Positions 55,944-64,000 of a stretch of DNA of 64,000 nt are shown here, piece by piece. The stretch covers positions 2,487,001 through 2,551,000 of the forward strand of contig NC_023137.1 of the NCBI RefSeq assembly GCF_000511385.1, in the 5' to 3' direction. The notes below the pieces were generated by a model. The model was not told the DNA's origin. It ran no database searches and saw only the letters and a program-made list of their open reading frames with translations. The first letter of the stretch is position 1; every line of letters begins with the position of its first letter. This DNA comes from Phaeobacter gallaeciensis DSM 26640. Its GTDB lineage: Bacteria > Pseudomonadota > Alphaproteobacteria > Rhodobacterales > Rhodobacteraceae. Both the position numbers and the translations under genes were made by a program.

Positions 55944-56837
55944 TCATAGCCCGCCTGCGTTCAACTGTCGGATCCGCCACCAGTCCTCGACGGCGTTTTC
56001 GGTCATTCTTACGGTCGGACGCGCCGCCAGGCGCATGTCCACAGCCGCCACGTCGCGCTCCAGGAGGTCGCGAACTTCGCTGACGGCAATCACCCGCTCC
56101 AGCGCGGGCACAGGGTTTTCGGCCGGCAACATGATCCGCTGACCACGGTCCAGAACCAGATCCCAGCGCCGCTCGCCAATACGCACCAACCCGCGCATCC
56201 GCGGCCCCAAGGGCTTGGCCACAGCAAACAGCCGCAGCGCTTCCACAATGGCATCATCCGCACTGCGCCCTGCCACCAGCGGCAGGTCCGGGTGCATATT
56301 GCGCGCCCCCAGCTCAGCCACATGCACGCCATTGGCATCCAGCAGCGCCAACCCTTCGCGGCTGCGCCAAACAACAGCGGGCTGGCGTTCTTCCACCGTG
56401 ACCTGAAGCACACCACCAGGACGGATCCGCACATCCGCTGTCTGTACCGGGTCCAGCCCGGTGATCTCATCGCGGATCTGCGTTAGATCCAAGTCAAAGG
56501 AGCTGATCGGAAAATCAATTGGCACCACTTCGCGGATATCTTCGGCAACGCTGCGCCCGGCCCCATCAATGGCCATCACATTGACCATGAATTCCGGCCG
56601 TTCCTCGATCGACGCCCGCAGGTCGCTGATCATCACCTGCAACCGGTCGCGCCGCGCATCATCCGCCATAAAGGCGGCCCCGGCGACAAAAACCAGACAG
56701 AAGGGAATGCCAAACCGCACACCAAAGCGGATGCCCGGCGTCAGCATCCAGCGCTGAATGCGATAGGTCAGCCGCGATGGCGCCGGATCAGGGCGCCCCT
56801 CGCGGGGTTTACGGAAACGGTCGATCAACGAGGACAT
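55944..56837 (-). CDS. ftsQ: Cell division protein FtsQ
   Basis: Bitopic divisome protein of 297 residues: cytoplasmic Arg/Lys-rich N-terminus, one membrane helix (FGIPFCLVFVAGAAFMA, near residue 45), a POTRA domain (VVPIDFPISSFDLDLTQIRD) and an FtsQ beta domain (TVEERQPAVVWRSREGLALL onward). Acts with FtsB/L in divisome assembly. Its start overlaps the ddlB end by 13 bases; ftsA follows at once. Confidence 0.94.
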   Translation of the reverse strand: MSSLIDRFRKPREGRPDPAPSRLTYRIQRWMLTPGIRFGVRFGIPFCLVFVAGAAFMADDARRDRLQVMISDLRASIEERPEFMVNVMAIDGAGRSVAEDIREVVPIDFPISSFDLDLTQIRDEITGLDPVQTADVRIRPGGVLQVTVEERQPAVVWRSREGLALLDANGVHVAELGARNMHPDLPLVAGRSADDAIVEALRLFAVAKPLGPRMRGLVRIGERRWDLVLDRGQRIMLPAENPVPALERVIAVSEVRDLLERDVAAVDMRLAARPTVRMTENAVEDWWRIRQLNAGGL

Positions 56838-57745
56838 GTCGCATCCTCAACCAGCCAAGAACAAAGCTGCCCGAATGTCATGCCGACATGTTCCGCCTGC
56901 TCCGGCGTCAGAGAGGTCGGAGTCATGCCGGGCTGGGTGTTGGTCTCCAGCAGGATCAGCCCCTCAACCCCTCGCGCCTCATCCCAGCGGAAATCGGTCC
57001 GACTGATGCCCCGGCACCCCAGCGCATCATGGGCCTTCACCGCATAGTCGAGGCAAAGCGCAAAAATCTCCTCGGGGACATCAGCCGGCAACACATGCCG
57101 CGAACCGCCGGGTTTGTATTTCGCATCATAGTCATACCAGCCGTCGGTCAGGATATCGGTCACCGTCAATGGCCGGTCACCCAGTACCGTGGTGGTCAAC
57201 TCCCGTCCGGGAGCGAAGCTTTCGACCATCACCTCATCGGGCATATCTTCCGACAGCTGCGGCGGGCCATTTGCCACCTCATTCACCAGATAGACGCCAA
57301 CGCTGGAGCCTTCGTTGTTGGGCTTGACCACATAGGGCGGCACCATCACATGGTCCGCCATCACCTCAGCCTTGGAGTAAATCCCGCTCTCAACAACCGG
57401 CAGGCCCGCGGCACGGTAGATGGATTTGGCGCGCTGCTTGTCCATCGCCAACGCCGAAGCCAGCACGCCGGAATGGGTGTAGGGGATGCCGAGCCATTCC
57501 AGCAGCCCCTGCACGCAGCCGTCCTCGCCCCAGCGTCCATGCAGCGCGTTGAACACCACGTCCGGGCGATCTGCCTGCAAACGCGCAGCAAGATCCGGAC
57601 CCGCGTCCAGTTCCGTAACCTGATATCCCTCGCCCCGAAGCGCGGTGGCGCATTCACGCCCAGTGGACAAAGACACCTCGCGCTCAGCCGAGGGGCCACC
57701 CATCAATACCGCCACTTTCGGGAGTGTCCTGCTCGACTTACTCAC
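56825..57745 (-). CDS. ddlB: D-alanine-D-alanine ligase (GTG start)
   Basis: ATP-grasp enzyme of 306 residues joining two D-alanines for peptidoglycan. Family motifs: VAVLMGGPSAEREVSLSTGR at the start, FNALHGRWGEDGCVQGLLEW near residue 65, VVKPNNEGSSVGVYLV near 145, and LLETNTQPGMTPTSL at the end. No ATG fits; a GTG at 57745 has GAGG 9 bases upstream and matches the family start, so the longer frame to 57892 is rejected. Overlaps ftsQ by 13 bases. Confidence 0.95.
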   Translation of the reverse strand: MSKSSRTLPKVAVLMGGPSAEREVSLSTGRECATALRGEGYQVTELDAGPDLAARLQADRPDVVFNALHGRWGEDGCVQGLLEWLGIPYTHSGVLASALAMDKQRAKSIYRAAGLPVVESGIYSKAEVMADHVMVPPYVVKPNNEGSSVGVYLVNEVANGPPQLSEDMPDEVMVESFAPGRELTTTVLGDRPLTVTDILTDGWYDYDAKYKPGGSRHVLPADVPEEIFALCLDYAVKAHDALGCRGISRTDFRWDEARGVEGLILLETNTQPGMTPTSLTPEQAEHVGMTFGQLCSWLVEDATCPR

Positions 57746-58031
57746 GACAAGCGCCTCAAATGTTCCGGGGCTTTTCGCCCCTTGTTGTGCGATCCCAAAT
57801 TGACCGCAAATGCTACAGGTCAAAACCTGCTTTTTGATATCGCGAGGCGTGTTCCCCGCACTGCACAGACCTTCGTGGCTCGCTGTCCCCACATTAACGT
57901 CACAAACGTTACCGGCCCGTTAACAGTGCCTTTACCAAGATCGCGCTTTTCCAGTTTGCCAGCCGCTGCGATTCCTAAAGCGGCGCCTTGCCGATCAGGA
58001 GTAACCTCCTGAAAAACATGGCCTTTGTCGG
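57746..58031. other. murB-ddlB intergenic region
   Basis: 286 bases. A small hairpin TCAGGAG-4-CTCCTGA (57995-58012) places an AGGAGG-like sequence within its stem on the leftward transcript. I see no gene. It breaks the otherwise tight cluster and probably holds a promoter for ddlB-ftsQA. Confidence 0.5.
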
Positions 58032-58955
58032 CTATTTGGAAAGCGGATCCCCCACCCGCATGATTTCCCACTCTAGCGTTATGCCAGAATTGGCGTAAAC
58101 CTTTTTTCTGACATCTTCCCCCAATCCCTCAAGATCTGCGGCAGATGCGCCACCCGTGTTAATCAAGAAATTGGAATGCTTCTCACTCATCTGCGCGGCC
58201 CCGCGCCGCGCGCCGCGCATTCCGGCATCATCAATGACCTTCCAAGCCTTCAGATCATGAACGTCATCCGCTTGCCCGGTGGAGGAAAATCCCGCCGGAT
58301 TGCGAAAGGTGGATCCGGCAGACCGGTCCTTGGTTGGCTGTGTCGCATCGCGCTTGGCCAGCTGATCCTCCATCCGCGCATGCAGCGCTTCCGGATCACC
58401 TTTGGGCCCAAGAAGGGTCGCCGACACCAGCACTGCCCCCTCGGGCAGATCGCTCTGTCGGTAGGCAAAATTCAGGTCTTCCCCGTTCAACGTCACCACC
58501 TCACCACTGCGCAGCACCACGGTGGCCGACTGAAACACATCCGCGACATAGCTGCCGTAACAGCCCGCATTCATCCGCACAGCGCCGCCGATGGAACCAG
58601 GAATGGTGCGCAGAAATGTCAGATCAATGCCCGCGTCTGCCGCCTTACGCGCCACATGGCTATCCAGCGCGGCAGCCCCCACCACAACCGTGTCGCCCTC
58701 AATCTCAATCGAATTGAACCCGCGCCCCAGCCGGACCACCAGCGCCCGCATACCGCCGTCCCGCACGATCAGGTTTGAGCCGACTCCCATCGGAAACACC
58801 GGCACCTCTGGATCGAGACTGCGCAGCATATGGCTCAGATCCTCGATATCGGCAGGCTGAAACAGATAATCCGCCGGACCACCAACCTGCAGCCAGGTTA
58901 ACCCGGATAGATCGCGATTGGGATGAAGCTTGCCACGCAGCCCGTCGATATTCAT
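58032..58955 (-). CDS. murB: UDP-N-acetylenolpyruvoylglucosamine reductase
   Basis: FAD-dependent reductase of 307 residues, second step of UDP-MurNAc formation. FAD-binding landmarks: [38 protein letters not shown] and [21 protein letters not shown] (active site near residue 140), then [13 protein letters not shown] with the catalytic Ser and [15 protein letters not shown] with a C-terminal Glu region. This is a type II-like short MurB. The ATG at 58955 has a GGGGCAGGG ribosome site. Confidence 0.96.
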   Translation of the reverse strand: MNIDGLRGKLHPNRDLSGLTWLQVGGPADYLFQPADIEDLSHMLRSLDPEVPVFPMGVGSNLIVRDGGMRALVVRLGRGFNSIEIEGDTVVVGAAALDSHVARKAADAGIDLTFLRTIPGSIGGAVRMNAGCYGSYVADVFQSATVVLRSGEVVTLNGEDLNFAYRQSDLPEGAVLVSATLLGPKGDPEALHARMEDQLAKRDATQPTKDRSAGSTFRNPAGFSSTGQADDVHDLKAWKVIDDAGMRGARRGAAQMSEKHSNFLINTGGASAADLEGLGEDVRKKVYANSGITLEWEIMRVGDPLSK

Positions 58956-59138
58956 ATGCCCTGCCCCTGCCTGTCGCACCGATGCCCACCGGCGCCATTA
59001 TGGCCGCCCGGACGCAGAAAGAGACTCACGCGCGTCGGACCAGCCTTGCGTTTACTCCGGTTTTGGTCGGGCACACAATGGCCCAACCCGGTGCCGGTTG
59101 CCAAAGGAAGTTCACGAGACAGAAAGAATCGGCAGGGT

Positions 59139-59390
59139 TCAGCCGCGGCTCAACCGGCTGCGCAGCCAGCGGCCCAGATAGATCACCGGCCAGCGCAGCA
59201 TCGACATGCCGGCGAACAGCACGCCCAACCCCCACCAGGGGCCGTTTTCATAGGTCACATAACCGACGAGCGGGATACCTGCCACGATCAGCAGATAGGC
59301 GCGCGACCAGTGATTGTCGCGGCTGGGCACCATCGCCAACACATTGGCCACCACCACCCAAAGACAGGCAAGGATCAGCGACAGCGTCAT
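59139..59390 (-). CDS. Small membrane protein (DUF2484-type) in the dcw cluster
   Basis: Protein of 83 residues with two or three hydrophobic segments: TLSLILACLWVVVANVLAMV, AYLLIVAGIPLVGYVTY, and GLGVLFAGMSMLRWPVIYLG, ending in Arg-rich RWLRSRLSRG. GGAGGTGAAGGA before the ATG is a strong ribosome site. It overlaps the upstream small gene by 4 bases (ATGA). It matches what I recall as the DUF2484 family found between murC and murB in Rhodobacterales; function unknown. Confidence 0.85.
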   Translation of the reverse strand: MTLSLILACLWVVVANVLAMVPSRDNHWSRAYLLIVAGIPLVGYVTYENGPWWGLGVLFAGMSMLRWPVIYLGRWLRSRLSRG

Positions 59391-59641
59391 TCCTTCACCT
59401 CCGGCGCCGGGGCGCGTCGCAGGCGCGACAGCACGTGCAACAACGGGCGGCGGAACATCGACACCAGCGCAAATGTTCCAAAAGCGGCGGCAAACCAGCC
59501 GTGATCCCGTCCCAGCAGATAGATCAGGACCGGCGCCACGGCGATCAGTGCAATCCCCGGCCCCCGCTGCCAGCGCAACGGCAATGCGGCCACGCCGGTG
59601 GCCACGAACACCCAAAGGATGGCAGCAAGCAAGCTCAGCAT
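59387..59641 (-). CDS. Small membrane protein downstream of murC
   Basis: Protein of 84 residues with hydrophobic segments LSLLAAILWVFVATGVAALP and GIALIAVAPVLIYLLG and a basic tail (FRRPLLHVLSRLRRAPAP). GAGGTGACG precedes the ATG. It is 58 bases after murC and coupled by ATGA to the next small gene. Both share an organisation (N-terminal helix, basic C-terminus) suggesting a duplicated or paired system in cell-wall synthesis. Family not recognised with certainty. Confidence 0.75.
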   Translation of the reverse strand: MLSLLAAILWVFVATGVAALPLRWQRGPGIALIAVAPVLIYLLGRDHGWFAAAFGTFALVSMFRRPLLHVLSRLRRAPAPEVKE

Positions 59642-59699
59642 GGCGTCACCTCAGCCACCGGGCCAACCGCCCGCGGATATGAGATCACGCCTGTCACCC

Positions 59700-61097
59700 T
59701 CAGCCCCGCAACCGCTCGGGCAGGCCATTGGCCCAGGCGCTGATGGTACCCGCACCGAGGCAGACAACCATATCGCCAGGGCGGGCCTGTTCGCGCACCA
59801 GGCGTTCCAGATCCGATTCGTCCAGCAGGGCGCGCGCGTGTCGGTGGCCGTGGCGGATCAGACCGGCCACCAGATCATCGCGACCAGCGCCCTCGATCGG
59901 GTCTTCGCCGGCGGCAAAGACCTCGGCGATGGCGACCACATCGGCTTCATTGAAACAGGCGCAGAAATCTTCAAAAAGGCTGGACAGGCGCGAATAGCGG
60001 TGCGGCTGATGCACGGCAATTACGCGGCCATCGCAGGCCTGACGCGCCGCTTTCAAAACGGCGGTGATCTCAACCGGGTGGTGGCCGTAATCGTCAATGA
60101 TGGTCACACCATCCACTTCGCCCACCTTAGTGAAGCGGCGGTTCACCCCGCCAAAGGCGGCCAGCGCGTCGCGAATCTCACTGCTCTTCATGCCCAGATG
60201 GCGCGCGACGGCCACTGCGGACAAAGCGTTGGAGACATTGTGATCCCCCGGCATCGGCAGAGTGCAGCCCTCGATCACGCGGTCTTCGGCCTGCAAATGA
60301 ATGTCGAAATGCGCCACGCCCGCCTTGTAGGTCAGGTTGACCGCCCGCACATCCGCCTGCGCATTGAACCCATAGGTCACAACCCGGCGGTCGGTGATCC
60401 GGCCTACCAGCGCTTGTACCTCAGGATGATCGGTGCAGCAGACCGCGACGCCATAAAACGGGATGTTGGAGACAAAGTCATAAAACCCGTCGCGCAGCGT
60501 GTCGAAATCCCCCCAATGCTCCATATGCTCCGGGTCGATATTGGTGACAACCGCGATGGTCGCAGGCAGGCGGTTGAATGTGCCGTCGCTCTCATCGGCT
60601 TCAACCACCATCCATTCGCCCTGCCCCATCCGCGCGTTGGAGCCATAGGCGTGAATGATCCCGCCATTCACAATGGTCGGATCGAAATGCCCGGCCACCA
60701 TCAGCTCTGCCATCATGGTGGTGGTCGTCGTCTTGCCGTGGGTGCCCGCAATGGCGATGTTCGATTTCAGGCGCATCAACTCGGCCAGCATCTCCGCCCG
60801 GCGCACCACCGGCAGGCCGCGCTGGCGCGCCTCGTCCAGCTCGGGGTTGCCCGGTTTGATCGCCGAGGAAATAACCACAACTGCTGCGTCTTCTAGGTTT
60901 TCCGCCGCCTGCCCGACAAAGATCCGCGCCCCCAGCTCTTCCAGCCGGTTGGTGATCTTTGACCCCTTCAGATCCGAGCCCTGCACCACATAGCCGAGAT
61001 TGAGCAGCACTTCGGCAATCCCGGACATGCCAATGCCGCCGATGCCAACAAAGTGGATCGGGCCGACGTCGCCAGGGAGTTTGGTTGCAGGGGTCAT
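59700..61097 (-). CDS. murC: UDP-N-acetylmuramate-L-alanine ligase
   Basis: Mur ligase of 465 residues adding L-alanine to UDP-MurNAc. [18 protein letters not shown] opens the substrate domain; ATP P-loop GTHGKTTTT lies at 118-126; the central DEYGHHPVE-like motif reads [14 protein letters not shown] near residue 330 and [11 protein letters not shown] near 350. Stop and murG start overlap in ATGA (4 bases), typical of the dcw order. Confidence 0.97.
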   Translation of the reverse strand: MTPATKLPGDVGPIHFVGIGGIGMSGIAEVLLNLGYVVQGSDLKGSKITNRLEELGARIFVGQAAENLEDAAVVVISSAIKPGNPELDEARQRGLPVVRRAEMLAELMRLKSNIAIAGTHGKTTTTTMMAELMVAGHFDPTIVNGGIIHAYGSNARMGQGEWMVVEADESDGTFNRLPATIAVVTNIDPEHMEHWGDFDTLRDGFYDFVSNIPFYGVAVCCTDHPEVQALVGRITDRRVVTYGFNAQADVRAVNLTYKAGVAHFDIHLQAEDRVIEGCTLPMPGDHNVSNALSAVAVARHLGMKSSEIRDALAAFGGVNRRFTKVGEVDGVTIIDDYGHHPVEITAVLKAARQACDGRVIAVHQPHRYSRLSSLFEDFCACFNEADVVAIAEVFAAGEDPIEGAGRDDLVAGLIRHGHRHARALLDESDLERLVREQARPGDMVVCLGAGTISAWANGLPERLRG

Positions 61098-62191
61098 GTC
61101 ATTCCTTCCTCGGACAGCTGTTCAACAAGTCCCACCAGCCGCTCGGTCGCATCGGGAATGCCCACCTGCAAGGCGGCCCGCGCCATCTGGGTGGCACCAT
61201 CGGGATTGCTGAGAACCGCGCTCATTTGCTCTGTCAGCGCGGAAACGTCAAGGGCGCTCTCCGGGATCAGGATCGCTGCACCGGCATCCACCAGCCCGCG
61301 GGCATTGGCGCTTTGATGATCGCCAGCCGCCGCCGCAAAGGGGATCAGGATCGACGGGCGGCCAATCACTGCGATATCCGCCACCGAAGAGGCACCGGAA
61401 CGCGAGATCACCAACTGGGCTTCCGACATCCGTGCGGGCACGTCGGTGAAGAAGGGCTGAACATCCGCCGCAATCCCATGTTCGGCATAGAATTGCGTCA
61501 CCCGCGCAGCATCCTCGTCGCGGGCCTGATGGGACACGCGCAACCGGCTGCGCAGCGCTTCCGGCAGGGCTGCGATTGCACCGGGCACCACATCCGACAG
61601 GATCCGGGCGCCCTGGCTGCCCCCCATCACCAACACCGACATCGGGTAATCGCCGGGTGGGATATAACCGGCCCCTGCGCGCTCAAGAACAGCGCCGCGC
61701 ACCGGGTTGCCGACATGCACGCCATCTACCCCTTCCGGCAGATCCGTGGGCCAGACACCGCAGGCCACCCCGGCCACGCGGGTCGCAAACAGCTGATTGA
61801 CCCGGCCCAGCACGCCGTTTTGTTCATGGATCATGCGCGGCAGCTTCAGCAGGGTCGCAGCCCCAAGCGCCGGAATCGAGGGGTAGCCGCCAAAGCCGAT
61901 CACCACATCAGGCCGGTCCCGGCGCATCTGCCGCGCCATGCTCAGCACCCCAGCGGCAATCTTCGGTGCCACCATCGCCTTGGCCAGCAGCCCGCCACGG
62001 GCAAAGGTGGCCGAGGACACCTCGGTGATCTCGGTCGTATGGGGATACCCGCCGGTATAGCGCGCCCCGCGCGCATCGGTGGACAGTTTCACCCGCCAGC
62101 CACGTCTCAGCATCGCCTCGGCCAGGGCCTGCGCGGGGAACATATGCCCCCCGGTGCCACCTGCCGCCATCAAGAGCAATTTTTGCGCCAT
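61094..62191 (-). CDS. murG: UDP-N-acetylglucosamine-N-acetylmuramyl transferase
   Basis: GT28 glycosyltransferase of 365 residues forming lipid II at the inner leaflet. Signatures: [20 protein letters not shown] (G-loop near residue 10), [36 protein letters not shown] and [18 protein letters not shown], with [20 protein letters not shown] in the UDP-binding domain. It follows ftsW by 19 bases and overlaps murC by 4. Confidence 0.97.
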   Translation of the reverse strand: MAQKLLLMAAGGTGGHMFPAQALAEAMLRRGWRVKLSTDARGARYTGGYPHTTEITEVSSATFARGGLLAKAMVAPKIAAGVLSMARQMRRDRPDVVIGFGGYPSIPALGAATLLKLPRMIHEQNGVLGRVNQLFATRVAGVACGVWPTDLPEGVDGVHVGNPVRGAVLERAGAGYIPPGDYPMSVLVMGGSQGARILSDVVPGAIAALPEALRSRLRVSHQARDEDAARVTQFYAEHGIAADVQPFFTDVPARMSEAQLVISRSGASSVADIAVIGRPSILIPFAAAAGDHQSANARGLVDAGAAILIPESALDVSALTEQMSAVLSNPDGATQMARAALQVGIPDATERLVGLVEQLSEEGMT

Positions 62192-62210
62192 CTTAATTCA
62201 GGTCTTTCTT

Positions 62211-63422
62211 CTATCCGCGCCCGTGACCGCGCGCAGGCCCAGTCTGAGGCCCGTGACCCCGTCCGTGCCCACGCAGGAAATCCGCGATCTCCCCCTGCGG
62301 ACGCGAGCGCGAAAACGCCAGCAGCATACCAACTGCAATGCCGCCCGCAATGAGGGAGGAACCACCATAGCTCACAAACGGCAGGGTCATGCCCTTGGCC
62401 GGCAAGAGCCGGACTGCCACGCCCATGTTGATCATCGCCTGCACCCCGAAGGTACAAACCAGACCGGTGCCTGCAAGGCGGATGAACGTGTCGCGCTCCC
62501 GCATCAGGCGAAAAAGGGTCCGCGCCACCACAGCGGTGTAGAGCAGGATCAGGATCACCACGAGCACCAGCCCATATTCCTCAGCCGCGACGGCAATGAT
62601 GAAATCGGTGTGCGCATCCGGCAGCGACCATTTCACTTCGCCTTCGCCGACACCGACCCCAAACAGACCGCCCTCGCGGATGGCGTTGGTGGCATAGCCC
62701 ATCTGGGTCGTGGGGTCGATTTCAGGGTTCAGGAAGCCATCGATGCGGCGGGCAAAATGCTCTGAGCTGGAATAGGCGACAACGCCCCCCATCACCACCA
62801 CCGCCGCCATGATCACCAACAGCAGCATCGGCGCGCCGGCTACGAAATACATCACGCCCCAGCCAAACAGCACCAGACAGGCCTGACCAAAGTCAGGCTG
62901 CATCACAAGCATCAAGACCACCGTCAGACACAGACCAAAGGACATCAGCGTGCCCGGTGGGCCGTTGATCTGCTGGCTCGCCGCGATCATCCAGGCTGCG
63001 ACAACGATAAATCCGGGCTTCAGGAATTCTGACGGCTGAAGCGAGGCGAAGCCAAGGCTGTACCAGCGCGTCGCGCCCTTGCCAAAGTCGGTGCCAAACA
63101 CCGGCAGCAGGGCCAGCGCCACAAAGGCGCAGATAAACCCGACAACCGCCAGCCGCCGCACCAGCGTCGGCGACATCATCGAGGTGATCACCATCGCGAC
63201 CAGTGCCGTGATGCCAAAAATCGCTTGCCGCTCGACATAGTGGAAGTTGTCAAAACCGTTACGCTCTGCCAGCGGAACCGAGGCCGCAAGCCCCAGCAAA
63301 AGCCCGATGACAAACAGCATCAGGACACAGGACATCGTCCATTTGTCCAGCGTCCGCCACCATTTGGGTAGGATCGGCTCTCCCGCCTGTACGGGGAGCG
63401 CGCCATAGACCATTTCAGTCAT
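62211..63422 (-). CDS. ftsW: Septal peptidoglycan polymerase FtsW
   Basis: SEDS-family protein of 403 residues with about ten membrane helices. Family motifs: WYSLGFASLQPSEFLKPGFI, QPDFGQACLVLFGWGV, and VAVRLLPAKGMTLPFVSYGGSSLIAGGIAVG near the end. It polymerises glycan strands at the septum with its partner PBP. It is the first dcw gene transcribed within this window (leftward); upstream genes are divergent. Ends in a His/Arg/Gly-rich cytoplasmic tail. Confidence 0.96.
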   Translation of the reverse strand: MTEMVYGALPVQAGEPILPKWWRTLDKWTMSCVLMLFVIGLLLGLAASVPLAERNGFDNFHYVERQAIFGITALVAMVITSMMSPTLVRRLAVVGFICAFVALALLPVFGTDFGKGATRWYSLGFASLQPSEFLKPGFIVVAAWMIAASQQINGPPGTLMSFGLCLTVVLMLVMQPDFGQACLVLFGWGVMYFVAGAPMLLLVIMAAVVVMGGVVAYSSSEHFARRIDGFLNPEIDPTTQMGYATNAIREGGLFGVGVGEGEVKWSLPDAHTDFIIAVAAEEYGLVLVVILILLYTAVVARTLFRLMRERDTFIRLAGTGLVCTFGVQAMINMGVAVRLLPAKGMTLPFVSYGGSSLIAGGIAVGMLLAFSRSRPQGEIADFLRGHGRGHGPQTGPARGHGRG

Positions 63423-63554
63423 GGATAAACCGCCACTATCTGCCTCGTGATCCGTCCCGTTTTCGGGATCGTTAGGCGAACAGTAACCGGAATCTTTGCA
63501 TCAGACCACCCTCTTCCTCTTGCCTTTGGCAGTTATCCGCGCCTATGGCCGGGC
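63423..63554. promoter_or_regulatory. Divergent gap between ftsW and YhiN-type gene
   Basis: 132 bases with promoters for both directions. Nothing further is distinguishable by eye. Confidence 0.4.
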
Positions 63555-64000
63555 ATGGCTTATGAAACCCTGATCCTTGGCGCTGGCGCGGCTGGCATGA
63601 TGTGTGCAACGCGTTCCGGCCCCGGCACGCTGGTGATTGATCACGCCAAGGCACCGGGGGAAAAAATCCGCATCTCCGGTGGCGGACGCTGCAATTTCAC
63701 CAATATGTACGCAAGCCCGGAAAACTACCTGTCGCAGAACCCGCATTTCTGCAAATCCGCCATGGCCCGCTATACCCAGTGGGATTTCATTGAGCTGGTG
63801 GACCGTCACGGCATCGCCTGGCACGAGAAGACCCTGGGCCAACTGTTCTGCGATGGCTCCGCCAAGCAGATTGTCGCGATGCTGGTGGAGGAGATGAAAT
63901 CAGCGGGCGCTGATCTCTGGCTGCAAACCAGCGTAAACTCCGTGACGCGCACCGCCGATGGGTTCCGCGTCGATGTCGCGCGCGAGGGTAAGACGCAGGT
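63555..64000 (+). CDS. YhiN/HI0933 family flavoprotein (3' part outside window)
   Basis: About 148 residues are visible. MAYETLILGAGAAGMMCATR is an FAD-binding Rossmann motif; APGEKIRISGGGRCNFTNMY is the family's hallmark, followed by SQNPHFCKSAMARYTQWDF and WHEKTLGQLFCDGSAKQI. Members are NAD(P)/FAD-dependent oxidoreductases related to BaiN with unclear substrates. The ATG at 63555 gives the conserved start; the ribosome site is weak. Gene continues past the end. Confidence 0.9.
   Translation, partial: MAYETLILGAGAAGMMCATRSGPGTLVIDHAKAPGEKIRISGGGRCNFTNMYASPENYLSQNPHFCKSAMARYTQWDFIELVDRHGIAWHEKTLGQLFCDGSAKQIVAMLVEEMKSAGADLWLQTSVNSVTRTADGFRVDVAREGKTQ

Overview
The window looks like chromosomal DNA of a marine alphaproteobacterium of the order Rhodobacterales, probably the Roseobacter group. 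The basis is inference: high GC, the aerobic cobaltochelatase pair cobS/cobT, a division and cell-wall (dcw) cluster with two tiny membrane proteins between murC and murB, a fused PntA, and the general gene content. I see no tRNA, rRNA, CRISPR array, insertion sequence or prophage. Most of the window is ordinary core and metabolic gene content; the accessory-looking genes are a class A beta-lactamase, a Tat-exported molybdenum hydroxylase pair, and several orphan or small proteins.

Layout. 1-5070: dipeptide/oligopeptide ABC transporter (ATPase running leftward off the window edge, divergent from a binding protein and two permeases). 5256-8854: a YeeE/TsuA-type transporter, a DUF3422 membrane protein, and a MerR-controlled carboxymuconolactone-decarboxylase-like gene behind a VOC protein. 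8967-13826: pntAB, an ICMT-like methyltransferase and a secreted metallo-beta-lactamase-fold protein with a degenerate metal site. 14066-17495: SDR, YjbR-like protein, kynureninase and tryptophan 2,3-dioxygenase. 17534-20923: TetR regulator divergent from the IorAB-type molybdenum enzyme. 21000-24630: peptidase C26 family amidase, then glcB-glcG (malate synthase G and its GlcG-type neighbour).

24865-34085: a small membrane protein, pepN, two orphan proteins, the RNA-binding protein Tex (TTG start) and gatB. 34365-36134: DUF4177 protein, BolA, J-domain protein. 36467-43074: class A beta-lactamase, a DEAD-box helicase with a long repetitive basic tail, and cobS-cobT. 43309-46089: M24B aminopeptidase P, a DUF427 protein, and an 800-base AT-richer stretch with a small gene, three consecutive hairpins and paired TTAA motifs. 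46306-63422: leftward genes for a ClC chloride channel, recN, bamD, lpxC, ftsZ, ftsA, ftsQ, ddlB, murB, two small membrane proteins, murC, murG and ftsW. 63555-64000: start of a YhiN-type flavoprotein.

The dcw block makes muropeptide precursors (murC, murB, ddlB, murG) and builds the division ring (ftsW, ftsQ, ftsA, ftsZ), with lipid A synthesis (lpxC) and outer-membrane assembly (bamD) downstream. A full TTAA-N7-TTAA motif between ftsA and ftsZ suggests CtrA-type control of ftsZ. I found no convincing multi-gene undescribed system; the best leads are the dcw-embedded small membrane proteins, the metal-site-degenerate MBL protein, the orphan helical protein behind a perfect palindrome, and the unexplained structured intergenic regions at 45640-46180 and 50900-50965.
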